A stretch of 63,354 nt of DNA from Clostridiales bacterium UBA3758 (GCA_002371675.1 DFGE01000019.1:17117-80470), one strand, 5' to 3'. Shown: positions 34,214 to 42,899, numbered from the stretch's first letter. Numbers and translations: made by a program. Notes: generated from the letters alone by a model not told the origin.

Positions 34214-34287
34214 AAGCCTGTCATCCTGAGCGGAGTCGAAGGATCTTTAAGATTCTTCGTCACTATGCTCCTCAGAATGACAGGTTT
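34214..34287. terminator. Long imperfect hairpin made from a REP-like repeat
   Basis: AAGCCTGTCATCCTGAG pairs with CTCAGAATGACAGGTT, with an inner AAGGATC ... GATTCTT fold. The motif TGTCATCCTGAGCG...GAAGGATCT is a dispersed palindromic sequence known from many bacterial genomes. Here it separates convergent AraC and GH1 genes. Confidence 0.65.
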
Positions 34288-34292
34288 TCTTG

Positions 34293-35615
34293 TTATACGT
34301 TTTCGCCGTTTGTCCGAATGAGCTCCGCATACCAATAAGCAGAGTCCTTCAAAGTTCGTTCCTGAGTGCGGAAGTCCACATAGATCAGGCCGAAGCGCTT
34401 GTCAAAGCCGTGGGCCCACTCCAGGTTGTCCATGATCGACCAGACCATGTAGCCCTTCACCGGGTAGCCCTCGTCGGCCGCCCGCTTCAGGCCCCGCAGG
34501 TACCACTTCATGAACTGGATGCGCTGGGGATCGTGGACACAGCCGTCGTCCATTTTGAAGTCGATGATCGCCACGCCGTTTTCCGAGATGATGATCGGCA
34601 GCCCATAGCGCTCGTGGATGAAGCGCACGCCCCAGTAGAGCGCGTCCGGCGTGACGGCCCAGCCCATGTTGGTCCTGGGCATGCCCGGCCAGGGCTTTCC
34701 GTCGGGGCCGTCGTTGTAATTGCTGGCCAGATAGCAGTTCCAGCCCAGGAAATCCAGCGGCTGATGGATCAGCGCCAACTCCGCATCCGAAAGCATTTCC
34801 CGCAGACGCGGGTGTGCTTCGCCCTTCAGGATGGGGTCGAGCCACCAGTTGAGGTAATAATGGTTGAGCTCATCGGCAAAGGTCTTTTCCCGCGCCGCTT
34901 CGATGTCGTCCTCGCTCTCGGACTCCGGCATGTAGAGTGTGCTGTCCGTGGCGATACCGATCTGCGGCGGCAGGATCGCTTTTTCCCGAATGACCCTGGC
35001 AGCTCTGGCGTGTGCCAGCAGCAGGTTTTTGCTCAGGCGCAGCACCTTTTCGGTCTCTTCCCCGCTCCCGGCCGGGACGCTCTCAAAGGGAGCGTGGGTG
35101 CCGTGGAGGTAGCCCTCTCCGATAAAGGAGGTGCCCTCGTTGAAGGTCATCCAATAGGATACCTTATCCGACAGGGCTTCCACCACCTCGGCAGCAAAGG
35201 CCGCTAAATCCTCGCTGACGGAGTCGGAGAGCCAGCCACCCTTCTCGTGAACCCACAGCGGCAGATCCCAGTGGTAGAGCGTGCAGAGCGGCGTGATGCC
35301 TGCGGAGAGCAGCTCGTCCACCAGCGAGCGGTAGAAGTCCAGGCCTTTCTCGTTGACCTTGCCCTCCTCCGGCATTACCCGGGGCCAGCTGACGGAGAAG
35401 CGATAGGCCTTGAGGCCGAGCTGCTTCATCAGCGCCACATCCTCCCGGAAGCGGTGGTAGTGGTCACAGGCGACCCTGCCGCTGTCCCCGTGGGCGATAT
35501 GCCCGTCCGCCAGGGCGTCCCAGATGCTCGGCCCCTTGCCGTCTTCGTCGTACGCGCCTTCGATCTGATAGGCCGCGCTGGCCGCACCCCAAAGAAAGTC
35601 CTGCGAAAAGCTCAT
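34293..35615 (-). CDS. GH1 beta-glucosidase
   Basis: 440 residues, the usual GH1 length. FLWGAASAAYQIEGAYDEDGKGPSIWD-type N-terminus, acid/base E160 (WMTFNEGTSF) and nucleophile E345 (IIISENGVAI). The residue after the acid/base is Gly161 where almost all GH1 enzymes have Pro. NYNDGPDGKPWPGMPR and WSIMDNLEWAHGFDKRFG match beta-glucosidases rather than the phospho-glucosidase branch. Cytoplasmic. Transcribed alone from a promoter with operator site 3, so co-regulated with the GH-A/GH94 and transporter genes. Confidence 0.92.
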   Translation of the reverse strand: MSFSQDFLWGAASAAYQIEGAYDEDGKGPSIWDALADGHIAHGDSGRVACDHYHRFREDVALMKQLGLKAYRFSVSWPRVMPEEGKVNEKGLDFYRSLVDELLSAGITPLCTLYHWDLPLWVHEKGGWLSDSVSEDLAAFAAEVVEALSDKVSYWMTFNEGTSFIGEGYLHGTHAPFESVPAGSGEETEKVLRLSKNLLLAHARAARVIREKAILPPQIGIATDSTLYMPESESEDDIEAAREKTFADELNHYYLNWWLDPILKGEAHPRLREMLSDAELALIHQPLDFLGWNCYLASNYNDGPDGKPWPGMPRTNMGWAVTPDALYWGVRFIHERYGLPIIISENGVAIIDFKMDDGCVHDPQRIQFMKWYLRGLKRAADEGYPVKGYMVWSIMDNLEWAHGFDKRFGLIYVDFRTQERTLKDSAYWYAELIRTNGENV

Positions 35616-35676
35616 GACGGTTCCTCCTGATGACAGATTCTTTGCCTGCCATCATAAACTCTTCCTCGTCCAAGGT

Positions 35677-35710
35677 ATTGCAAAATCGCGCATGAAATTG
35701 TAAATTCCCC
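35677..35710 (-). promoter_or_regulatory. Two-box direct-repeat operator (site 3)
   Basis: ATTGCAAAATCGCG (35677-35690, identical to site 2) and ATTGTAAATTCCCC (35697-35710), 20-bp period, 62 bp ahead of the GH1 start. The IS3 remnant begins roughly 15-20 bp beyond it, so upstream promoter sequence beyond the operator has been replaced. Confidence 0.75.
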
Positions 35711-35729
35711 GCAAGGATAAATAGTCTCG

Positions 35730-35954
35730 TGGAACCAAAGTAGAAGTCATTGGAGGATAGCCATAGGTGCTCTTGCATTCTGCCTGGCACTCACGGATCT
35801 TCTCGGCCAAAGGTAGATCTTTTGCCGGGTTCTCCATCCGCTTTACATACCCATAGTAGCCGCTGCGAGAGACGCCGAAGAACTGGCACATCTCGCTGAT
35901 GCTGTACTTCTCACTATGACGGTAGATTACCTTGTATTTGACGCTGGCCTTCAC
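35730..35954 (-). pseudogene. IS3 transposase orfB, N-terminal fragment
   Basis: Reads YRHSEKYSISEMCQFFGVSRSGYYGYVKR then IRECQAECKSTYGYP, the HTH_21 segment that opens IS3/IS150 OrfB. Homology stops there and the frame continues into GH1 promoter DNA. The rve catalytic domain (DDE) is absent, so it cannot transpose. Overlaps orfA by 4 bp, as expected for the programmed-frameshift arrangement of IS3 elements. Confidence 0.75.
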
Positions 35955-36222
35955 TCCTTCCCGGTGAGCGAGAGAAAATCCCGCAGCAACTCCACTTCCA
36001 TTTTCAATCGCTTATTCTCATATTTGTACTCCTGTAAGGTCTTCGCCGGTTTCCTCCCGCGCTGATCGGTATCCCAGCTTCCTTGTTCCAGCTCTGTATT
36101 GCCCACCGACTGATCCCATATTTCAAGCTCAATGCCCTTTGGCTGCTTCCTTCCTTTAACTCTGTTAGAACCTTTTCCCGCATTCCCGCTGGATATTTCT
36201 TCATTCCTTTTTTCCCTGACAT
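35951..36222 (-). pseudogene. IS3 transposase orfA, frameshifted
   Basis: The first part reads MSGKKGMKKYPAGMREKV ... RALSLKYGISRWAIQSWNKEAGI. The C-terminal part, RGRKPAKTLQEYKYENKRL then MEVELLRDFLSL, is in another frame, so a frameshift lies near 36075. Together they give the usual ~90-residue helix-turn-helix plus leucine-zipper OrfA. Confidence 0.75.
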
Positions 36223-36270
36223 ACAAACACCCCCTGATGTAGTTATTCTCCTACATCAGGGGGTGTTTGT
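36223..36270. promoter_or_regulatory. Perfect 20-bp hairpin at the transposase start
   Basis: Arms 36223-36242 and 36251-36270 pair fully around TTATTCTC. The hairpin ends one base before the orfA start codon on the minus strand and contains its GGGGG ribosome-site region, a fold used by IS elements to block translation from read-through transcripts. Confidence 0.65.
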
Positions 36271-36328
36271 CTATTGTCCGTTTTTACTGGTTCAGTTCAG
36301 TATCCGAGATCGGCCTTAAAACGCTGAA

Positions 36329-36401
36329 AAGCTTGATTTTACTGGGGTTTTTGAGAAAAAGAAAAGTACTCTGATTCTATTAAAATCAGAGTACTTTTAT
36401 G
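36329..36401. repeat. 73-bp exact repeat, island 1 right-end copy
   Basis: Identical over 73 bp to 62341-62413. Contains the terminator-like hairpin AAAAGTACTCTGATT/AATCAGAGTACTTTT. GTGCACC-type motifs follow at 36416 and, as GTACACC, at about 36443, a weaker version of the iterated motifs beside the second copy. Confidence 0.9.
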
Positions 36402-36481
36402 TTAAAGAGCGCGCGAAAGTGCACCAGAACATAAAAAGAACGCCCAAAAGTACACCGATTAACAATGTGTGTTCACATGGA

Positions 36482-37246
36482 TCAGCGCTTTTTGTAAAGG
36501 ACAAGCTCCGGATCAGCGCCTTCTGCCCCGTAAGTGCATATCAGTATGAAATCCATATTTGCAAGGACTCCGAAGCATCTCCCGTCGTCAAGCGCGGATT
36601 CCAGCTGATTACCCAAATAGGTCGTCCGGTCATCCAGAAATCTGGCTTTCATTCCACTGGGAAGCTGATAATCAAGATTGACATATGCACCGACAAGCGC
36701 ATTTAACTTTTTCACCTTCGGCATCCCTTCGATATGCAGCGCATTGATTTCATCAATCAGTTCCTGCTTGAACGCCTCGAACTGCCCGCCGTCGCTGAAC
36801 TGCTCATATCTTTTCCAGTAATCCAGAGTGGGCAGCGTCTGCTTCATATACTCGCGCGCCTGTTCCTCGGTAAAGCCTTGCTTCATCATATGAGGGATAC
36901 ATACGTTGATCAGATCGTCCATGTCACTGTATGTGTACGTCCCGTCTGCATAGCACCATTGGCAATAATCCTCATTGAGCGTACCGTCCCGATTCCTCCC
37001 GAGGATCGCGTCTTCAAGGGGCATTCCGCAGCACTGACAGATCAATGGACGCGGTGATCCGAGCAATGTATTGATTGATACGTTAAATACATTTGACAGT
37101 AGTTTCAAAGTTTCAGTGTTTGGAACTGTTTCACCGTTTTCCCAACGCGAGACGGCCTGTCTGGTGACGAAAACTTTTTCGGCCAGCTCATCCTGGGATA
37201 ATCCGCTCCGCGTTCTAAGCTCATACAAAACGTCTTTCGTGTTCAT
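36482..37246 (-). CDS. XRE-type regulator with zinc ribbon
   Basis: 254 residues after CAAGGAGG. The helix-turn-helix (residues 1-62: LRTRSGLSQDELAEKVFVTRQAVSRWENG) is followed by a zinc ribbon of the zf-ribbon_2 type (CQCCGMPLEDAILGRNRDG ... YCQWCYADGTYTY, four Cys) and a C-terminal region of about 130 residues (TLDYWKRYEQFSDGGQF). The arrangement is common in clostridial regulators that act on a neighbouring enzyme, but no target is adjacent. Lies between the 73-bp repeat and the tRNA core, the same slot occupied by the GNAT gene in island 2. Confidence 0.85.
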   Translation of the reverse strand: MNTKDVLYELRTRSGLSQDELAEKVFVTRQAVSRWENGETVPNTETLKLLSNVFNVSINTLLGSPRPLICQCCGMPLEDAILGRNRDGTLNEDYCQWCYADGTYTYSDMDDLINVCIPHMMKQGFTEEQAREYMKQTLPTLDYWKRYEQFSDGGQFEAFKQELIDEINALHIEGMPKVKKLNALVGAYVNLDYQLPSGMKARFLDDRTTYLGNQLESALDDGRCFGVLANMDFILICTYGAEGADPELVLYKKR

Positions 37247-37356
37247 GCCAACACCTCCTTGAAAAGGATTATACTGTCAGCTTACCCGAAAGGCAAGCAA
37301 CGGGCTGTTGCTCGTTCCCCTCTTCTGGCAAAGTGCAAACCCACCAGGTGAAAAGG

Positions 37357-37394
37357 AAAACCTCTCTTGCCTTGGCAGACAAAAGAGGTTTCTT
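37357..37394. terminator. Hairpin beside the tRNA-core copy at 37398
   Basis: AAACCTCT (37358-37365) pairs with AGAGGTTT (37384-37391), with an inner TTGCC/GGCAG stem. It occupies the same position relative to the partial tRNA end as the hairpins at 3168 and 63153. Confidence 0.6.
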
Positions 37395-37397
37395 TCA

Positions 37398-37420
37398 TGG
37401 CGCAGAAGGAGGGATTTGAA
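37398..37420 (-). repeat. Partial tRNA-Ser 3' end between the two islands
   Basis: Same 23 bp as 3207-3229 and 63190-63212; identity to the intact tRNA locus extends 6 bp further on the low-coordinate side (37392-37420 equals 63184-63212, 29 bp). Interpreted as the attachment-site copy separating island 1 from island 2. Confidence 0.75.
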
Positions 37421-37573
37421 TTGAAGGCGTCGATTCCAATAGAACTTTTTTGACAAAAACAAGGACTAATAGAACAATTATCAGCTAAAATCCGTATCTG
37501 TCAGAGTGCTTGCTTCCAATGGTTCCAATCTATAAAGGGTCAAAGTAAGGGTCAAAAAGCAGGAGGAAAAACC
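37421..37573 (+). repeat. Conserved island left-end leader (copy B)
   Basis: Near-identical to 3230-3381, including GATTCCAATAGAACTTTTTT, ATTATCAGCTAAAATC and GGTTCCAATCTATAAAGGG, and ends at the ribosome site of a tnpV remnant. Confidence 0.8.
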
Positions 37574-37802
37574 ATGGAACAATCACTGTATGAAAAGCCA
37601 GGGGAACCTATACGAAGGTCGGAAATTATCTTCTTCCGGATCTCACGATTCCCAAGACTATCCCTATCGGCAAATATGGGCGGCTGCGCAAGCGCCGGGT
37701 GACCTTGTGAAAGTCGGTGACACACTTACCGACATGCTCACCGATAGGCAGAAGGAAATGTTCGAGGACTACATGACCGCCCAGTGTTCGTTGAACATCT
37801 GA
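37574..37802 (+). pseudogene. tnpV-DUF6809 fusion remnant
   Basis: Starts like tnpV (MEQSLYEK) but is frameshifted within ten codons. GRLRKR-type tnpV sequence appears in another frame near 37678, then a deletion joins it to the middle of DUF6809 (KVGDTLTDMLTDRQKEMFED then YMTAQ, stop 37800-37802). Both genes are destroyed, leaving only their outer parts. Confidence 0.75.
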
Positions 37803-37830
37803 AAGACGTCGTTTTTTCTCTCTGTGAAGC

Positions 37831-39798
37831 TCATTCTTCCTCCCTTTGTATGTCAGGATTCGCTTCTTCGCGCAGTACCACCGCGTCCCAGGGCGGAAGG
37901 GATAAGTCTTGCCCTGGCATAAACTCGGCTCCGGTCAGAACGTCCGCTCCTCCCTGCGGGCAGGGCAGCGTCTGCGTATCATCGGAAAAGTTCATCAAAA
38001 AGAGCAGACCGCCGCGCCTGCGGAGGATCACCGGCCAGCGCAGGCCCGGCTGCGGGATCCCGGCTGCGTCTGCCGCTTGGAGGAGAATGCTCTTCAACTC
38101 CTTATCCGGAACCGTGCACCCCAGATACCAGGCCTGCCCCGCCCCGAATCGGTGATGGGTAAGCGAGGCATAGCCCTGCCAGTGCGTATCGTCATAGCGG
38201 GCGATTGCCTCGGCGGTGTCCGGCTCCAGCAACTCCATCCAGGCATGGTCGGCGTTCTTCGTAAAGCGGTCGTAGCGCATGCCGAACACGTCCGTCAGGC
38301 CGTGAGGCTGCCGGTCATGGCGGATCAGCAGATTCTCATCGGCAAAAAAGCTGCGGAAGCCGGCGAAAATGCTGCCACCCTGCTCCACATAAGCTCGCAC
38401 CTGCCGGATCAACTCATCGGAGGCGCAGTACAGCTCCGGGAAGATCAGCAGCTTGTAGCCGCTCCAGTCCGTCTCCCGGTCGTAGAGCACATCGCATTCC
38501 AGATTCAGCTCGTACAGCGCCCGGTGGAAGGCGTTTACCACGTCGTTGTAGCTCAGCCCCTGCTCCGTCGGGAACCAGCGCAGGGCGTGCAGCGCTTCGG
38601 AGCTGACGACGATAGCGATTTGGTTCTGCTTCGGCTCGTCGGTCATCGCTGCGACGAGGCGCTTGAGGTCCTGGCCGATCTGCCGGATCTCAGAATAGGT
38701 CTCGCCCGGCTCGCCGTCGTGGCTGAGGATGCCCTTCCAATAGCTCTCGATCCCACCGTGGAGGGAGGCCCAGGGCCAGTACATAAGGCCGCACGCGCCG
38801 GAGGCCACATGGCTCAGCGCCATGAGCCGCAGCTGGCCGGGATAGGGCAGCCAGCCGGTGAAGGCCTGAGACTGGCTCTCCAGCACCAGATAAGGAGCCT
38901 TTTTCAGCGGACGCATCAGATCACCGCCAAAGGCGATCTCATGCCCGGTGAGTCCGTCCGCGGGCGGACAATAGATATCTGTCCCGACCAGCGTCACTGC
39001 CTTAGCCGCCTCGTAGTCGTTCAGATCCGGCTGCAGGCCCGCGGATTGTCCGCCCTGCTGATTGGGGCCGACAAAGCTCTTCCATTCGTAATCAAAGTTG
39101 TGGGTGATGAATTGATCTTCCCGCTTGTACTCCGAGACGATCTTCGCCTGCCATTGCAAAAACGCCGCCGCGAGCTCCCTCCGGTATTCCTCAAAGGCGC
39201 AGGCATAGCCGCCGTTGACCGTGCCGATGGGGTCGGGCAGCTCGTCAAAGGAGGAAACGGAGCTGCTCCAATGATAGAGCAGATAGGCGTCATTGACGGC
39301 CTCGACCGTCCCAAAGCGCGCCTTCAGCCAATCCCGAAAGCCCTGCACGATGCGCGCATTGTGCACACCGTAATGCTTGGTCTCGTTGTCGATCTGAAAG
39401 CCGATCACATTCGGGTAGCCAGCCGTGCGGGAGACCAGCTCCCGGATGATCCTCTCGGCGTAAAAGCGGTAGCTGGGGTTGGTGATGTCCATATTCTGCC
39501 GAGGGCCGAAGCGGTTTTCTCCCAGGATCGATGGGTCAAGATCGGCCAGCCATTTGGGCACAGCGTAAGTCGGCGTGCCAACGATCACATGAATATCCTG
39601 TTTTGCAGCTGCCTCGATGACACGCAGAACGTGAGAGAAGTCAAACGCCCCGCAGCGCGGTTCCTCCACCGACCAGGTGGATTCCGCGATGCGGATGGTG
39701 TTCATCCCCGCCTCGCACATCAGCTGAAAATCCTTGTCCAGCCGCTCCTCCTGTGCGTACTCTTCGTAATAAGCCGCGCCGAATATAAAGTCCTTCAT
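37831..39798 (-). CDS. GH42 beta-galactosidase
   Basis: 655 residues. It opens FGAAYYEEYAQEERLDKDFQ. The barrel shows acid/base E139 (GFQIDNETKHYG) and nucleophile E307 (YLVLESQSQAF), followed by the trimerisation domain (YSEIRQIGQDLKRL onward) and a short beta domain. The zinc-binding Cys cluster of thermophilic GH42 enzymes is not evident. No signal peptide. Acts on beta-galactosides, or possibly alpha-L-arabinopyranosides. Its start overlaps the GH43 stop by 4 bp, so the two are coupled. Confidence 0.92.
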   Translation of the reverse strand: MKDFIFGAAYYEEYAQEERLDKDFQLMCEAGMNTIRIAESTWSVEEPRCGAFDFSHVLRVIEAAAKQDIHVIVGTPTYAVPKWLADLDPSILGENRFGPRQNMDITNPSYRFYAERIIRELVSRTAGYPNVIGFQIDNETKHYGVHNARIVQGFRDWLKARFGTVEAVNDAYLLYHWSSSVSSFDELPDPIGTVNGGYACAFEEYRRELAAAFLQWQAKIVSEYKREDQFITHNFDYEWKSFVGPNQQGGQSAGLQPDLNDYEAAKAVTLVGTDIYCPPADGLTGHEIAFGGDLMRPLKKAPYLVLESQSQAFTGWLPYPGQLRLMALSHVASGACGLMYWPWASLHGGIESYWKGILSHDGEPGETYSEIRQIGQDLKRLVAAMTDEPKQNQIAIVVSSEALHALRWFPTEQGLSYNDVVNAFHRALYELNLECDVLYDRETDWSGYKLLIFPELYCASDELIRQVRAYVEQGGSIFAGFRSFFADENLLIRHDRQPHGLTDVFGMRYDRFTKNADHAWMELLEPDTAEAIARYDDTHWQGYASLTHHRFGAGQAWYLGCTVPDKELKSILLQAADAAGIPQPGLRWPVILRRRGGLLFLMNFSDDTQTLPCPQGGADVLTGAEFMPGQDLSLPPWDAVVLREEANPDIQREEE

Positions 39799-41423
39799 AG
39801 CTCCTCGTAATCCAGAAAATCAAAATCCGCTGTCTGCCGGCGCAGCATGGCGTCCACACAGCCCAGGCCGAACATGGTGCCGGTGAATTCCCCGTAGCCG
39901 CTGTGCTCGTCGGACAGGTGCCAGGTGGCGAAGTCCGGCCCGATGGCGGTCCAGGTCTCCCCATCGGAGGACCAGGAGAAGGCAAAACGCTTGCCCTCAA
40001 TCTGCAATCGCAGCCATACCGGGCCCTCCGGCGCCGGGGTCTCGCAGTCCCGGTGATCGTTCTTCACGCCCCGGTCCACCTCCTGCACACTGAGCACCGG
40101 GCAGCCTTGCTCATCGCTCCAGGTCTTGCGCAGCCAGACGTAGTTCATGTTGTCGTAGTACAGCGCCAGCCCCGCGCTGTGCTGGTACAGCTCCGGCTTG
40201 AAATCCATCCGGGTGGTGATCTCCGCTCGAATGCTTGTCAGCTTCCGCGCCAGCAAGCTGACCCGGTTGGTGGAGCTCAGGGATTCCTGCCCCAGCAGGC
40301 GCAGCCAGCCGGGCCGGGCTTGCAGGTCGGCGAAGGTTTTCGGGTCGATACGCGGGGCGTAATAGTCCGGACGCAGCACAGAGGCGTCAAAGCCGTCAAA
40401 GCCGGGCAGGATCCTGGCCTCAAAAGGAGGCAGCTGCGCTTCCTCGCTCTCCGCTCTGACCAGATTCCCACCGCCGCTGAGCTGGAGCCAGCCGTCTTCC
40501 GTCCACTCAAGCTTTTGAATCGCCGCTTCTCGGCCCAGGGTGCAGCAGAGCTCCGGCACAAAGGGCCTGGCGCAGTGGTAGGCCATAAACACCTCGCCCG
40601 TCGGCGTCTCGACAAGGCTCCCGTGGCCCGCCTTTTGCAGCGGGGCGTCCGGGTTATAGTAGCGGGGCTTGAGATGGTCGGTGTCGGTGCTCTCGTCCCG
40701 GTTTTCGGGCACGGAGCTGATGATCGGGTTGTGCGGGCAGGGCTCGTAGGGGCCGAAAATACTTTTCGCGCGGCTGAGCGTGGCGCAGTGGTAATAGCCC
40801 GTGCCGCCCTCGGCGCAGAGCAGATAGTAAAACCCGTTCTTTTTATACAGGTGCGGGCCTTCGAGGCAGCCGCGCAGGGTGGTGCCCATGGAGATCCGCT
40901 TGGGATAGCCGACGATGGCCTTTGCGTTGGGGTCATATTCCACGAGGCAGATCCCGCCGGGCTTGCGCCGGTCGTCCCGGGTCTCCCACTCCAGCGATAC
41001 CAGCCACTTGCGCCCGTCGTTGTCGTGGAACAGCGAGGCGTCAAAGCCCGCCGAGTGGAGATACATCGGCTCGGACCAGGGGCCGTCGATTTCCGGCGCA
41101 GTGATGAGATAGTTGTCGATGTCAAAAAAGCGGGCGTTCATGGAGCGCATGACGCCGTAGACCAGGTAAAAGAGCCCGTCTTCTTCACACCAGGTCAGGC
41201 AGGGCGCCCACACGCCCTTGGCCGAGGGCAGGCCGCGCAGCGAAAGCGCCTCCGCGTCCCGCAGCAGATGGGTCTGCAGCTCCCAGTGCTTCAGATCCCG
41301 GGAATGGTAGACCGGGATCCCGGGGAACCACTCGAAGGTGGAGCAGGCCAGATAATAATCGTCACCCCGGCGGCAGAGGCAGGGGTCGGAGTGAAAACCG
41401 GGCAGGATCGGATTTCGGATCAT
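39795..41423 (-). CDS. GH43 beta-xylosidase-type hydrolase
   Basis: 542 residues. The ATG at 41423 is preferred over one at 41447 because GAGGG precedes it by 9 nt and the family consensus begins at IRNPILPGFHSDP. The five-bladed propeller carries base D13, pKa-modulating D128 (AGFDAS) and acid E188 (RGCLEGPHLY), all in place. The C-terminal ~200 residues are the concanavalin-like GH43_C2 domain (VSLLARKLTSIRAE ... GLALYYDNMNYVWL). This size and N-terminus fit beta-1,4-xylosidases of GH43 subfamily 11, with arabinofuranosidase activity possible. Confidence 0.92.
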   Translation of the reverse strand: MIRNPILPGFHSDPCLCRRGDDYYLACSTFEWFPGIPVYHSRDLKHWELQTHLLRDAEALSLRGLPSAKGVWAPCLTWCEEDGLFYLVYGVMRSMNARFFDIDNYLITAPEIDGPWSEPMYLHSAGFDASLFHDNDGRKWLVSLEWETRDDRRKPGGICLVEYDPNAKAIVGYPKRISMGTTLRGCLEGPHLYKKNGFYYLLCAEGGTGYYHCATLSRAKSIFGPYEPCPHNPIISSVPENRDESTDTDHLKPRYYNPDAPLQKAGHGSLVETPTGEVFMAYHCARPFVPELCCTLGREAAIQKLEWTEDGWLQLSGGGNLVRAESEEAQLPPFEARILPGFDGFDASVLRPDYYAPRIDPKTFADLQARPGWLRLLGQESLSSTNRVSLLARKLTSIRAEITTRMDFKPELYQHSAGLALYYDNMNYVWLRKTWSDEQGCPVLSVQEVDRGVKNDHRDCETPAPEGPVWLRLQIEGKRFAFSWSSDGETWTAIGPDFATWHLSDEHSGYGEFTGTMFGLGCVDAMLRRQTADFDFLDYEEL

Positions 41424-41532
41424 AGTGACAGCCCTCGATTCTTGCATATTGGTGTTTCCTATGTTATCCTGTTTTCGAAGACTTGTCTACCATAAATCTC
41501 CGGTCTTTATTAAAAATCGCAGGAGGTGCGCC

Positions 41533-42726
41533 ATGCTCTCGGCCAAACAGCTCTGTGCTCATCTTTGCTATATGCTGCACACCCCGGTCCGGCTTTTCGA
41601 CGCGGCGGGAAACTGCCTGACAGACGACGTCATCACAGCCGATCAGGAGGACCCGCTGGTCTGTGATCCGGATTTTGCCGCGGAGCTTCTCACCATGCGC
41701 AGGGATAGCGCGCCTGTTCTCCACACGGAATGCGGCAGTGTGCTCTACGCGATCCTCCCCGCAGCGGAAGGCGGGACTGCTGTTGTGGGGCCTTTCAGCT
41801 ATAACCGCCCCACCGGCGCGGCTTCGCTGGCCGTGGCGACGGCGCACACGCTCAGGCGGCCACATGCCTATCGCATCAGCTTTCTCCCGCTGGATTTTGC
41901 CTTTGAAGCGATTACGCTCCTGTTTCATGCCGGATGCGACGCGCCGCTTTCGCGTGACGATCTCCACCTCCTGCTGGCGAGCGAAGAGAATTATACCGAA
42001 ACCGCCCGCTCTGATGCCTATTCCGTCATTTATCAGATGAGAGAGACCGATTCGGCGCATAACTCCTATGCCCAGGAGAGGCGGGAGCAAAAGGCCATTC
42101 GGGAAGGAAATCTGGAGGCGCTGAAGGCCAGCTGGGCGGAAGTGCAGACCGGGCAGATCGGACGCCTGGGCAAGGATGAGCTTACCCACTACCGCAATCT
42201 GGCCGTCGTGGTCGTCACCCTGGCCTCCCGCAGCGCTATGGAGGGCGGCGTACTGCCGGAGGTGGCCTATTCGGTAGCGGACGCCTACACCATGAAGATC
42301 AGCGAGCTGCGGGATGTGGCGAAGATCACCAAGCTTGCCCGCTCGGCGGAGATCCACTTCCTCGAACTGGTGCAGAAGCAGACCGGTACAGACACGCAGA
42401 ACCGCTATGTTGTCCGCTGCAAGCAGCTGGTCCATGACAGGCTGCATCAGAAGATATCCGCTCAGGAGCTGGCGGATGAACTGGGGCTGAGCCGCAGCTA
42501 TCTCTCACAGCTTTTCGTGGAACAGGAGGGCTTGAACCTCTCCTCTTATATTCTCCGCGCCAAAGTACGAGCATCGGAATACCTGCTGATGATGCCGGAG
42601 CTCTCACTGGAGCAAATCGCGGCCACCCTCGGCTTTTCCTCCCAGAGTCATTTCGGTCAGGTGTTCAAGCGCTTCAACGGCATGACGCCGGGAGCGTACC
42701 GGGAACAGCATCAAAGGCAAAAATAA
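41533..42726 (+). CDS. AraC/YesN-type regulator (cassette 3)
   Basis: 397 residues from the ATG after AGGAGGT; an upstream in-frame ATG at 41425 lies over the GH43 start and lacks a ribosome site. N-terminal sensor-like domain (HTPVRLFDAAGNCLTDDV, GTAVVGPFSYNRP), helical middle (GVLPEVAYSVADAYTMKISELRDV), and C-terminal AraC domain (ISAQELADELGLSRSYLSQLF and LSLEQIAATLGFSSQSHFGQVFKRFNG). Diverges from GH43-GH42 and precedes GH5 and a GPH transporter on the same strand; likely controls both sides. Confidence 0.9.
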   Translation: MLSAKQLCAHLCYMLHTPVRLFDAAGNCLTDDVITADQEDPLVCDPDFAAELLTMRRDSAPVLHTECGSVLYAILPAAEGGTAVVGPFSYNRPTGAASLAVATAHTLRRPHAYRISFLPLDFAFEAITLLFHAGCDAPLSRDDLHLLLASEENYTETARSDAYSVIYQMRETDSAHNSYAQERREQKAIREGNLEALKASWAEVQTGQIGRLGKDELTHYRNLAVVVVTLASRSAMEGGVLPEVAYSVADAYTMKISELRDVAKITKLARSAEIHFLELVQKQTGTDTQNRYVVRCKQLVHDRLHQKISAQELADELGLSRSYLSQLFVEQEGLNLSSYILRAKVRASEYLLMMPELSLEQIAATLGFSSQSHFGQVFKRFNGMTPGAYREQHQRQK

Positions 42727-42758
42727 GGCCGTAAAAGTGCACAAAAACGGGCCTTTTA
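42724..42758 (+). terminator. Terminator after the AraC gene
   Basis: AAGGCCGT and ACGGGCCTT pair with one bulge across a 14-nt loop and TTTTAATTT follows on the plus strand, separating the regulator from the GH5 operon. Confidence 0.65.
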
Positions 42759-42899
42759 ATTTAGATGGATTCACAGTTTTTGGGGAATCCATCTTTCTTT
42801 ATATCAACTTGCTTTTTTTGATATACGCGATACAGTTTTCCTTTTATGATAAATACACAGGCAACAACAACACAGACAACACGGAGAAAGGAGACTTCT

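Larger units (their letters stand above)
35730..36310 (-). mobile_element. IS3-family insertion sequence remnant
   Basis: Contains a decayed orfA (35951-36222) and only the start of orfB. A 20-bp perfect hairpin precedes orfA and a likely left end (minus-strand TGAACTGAACCAGTAAAAACG) lies near 36300. The right two thirds of orfB and the right end are lost at a junction next to GH1 operator site 3. Confidence 0.75.
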
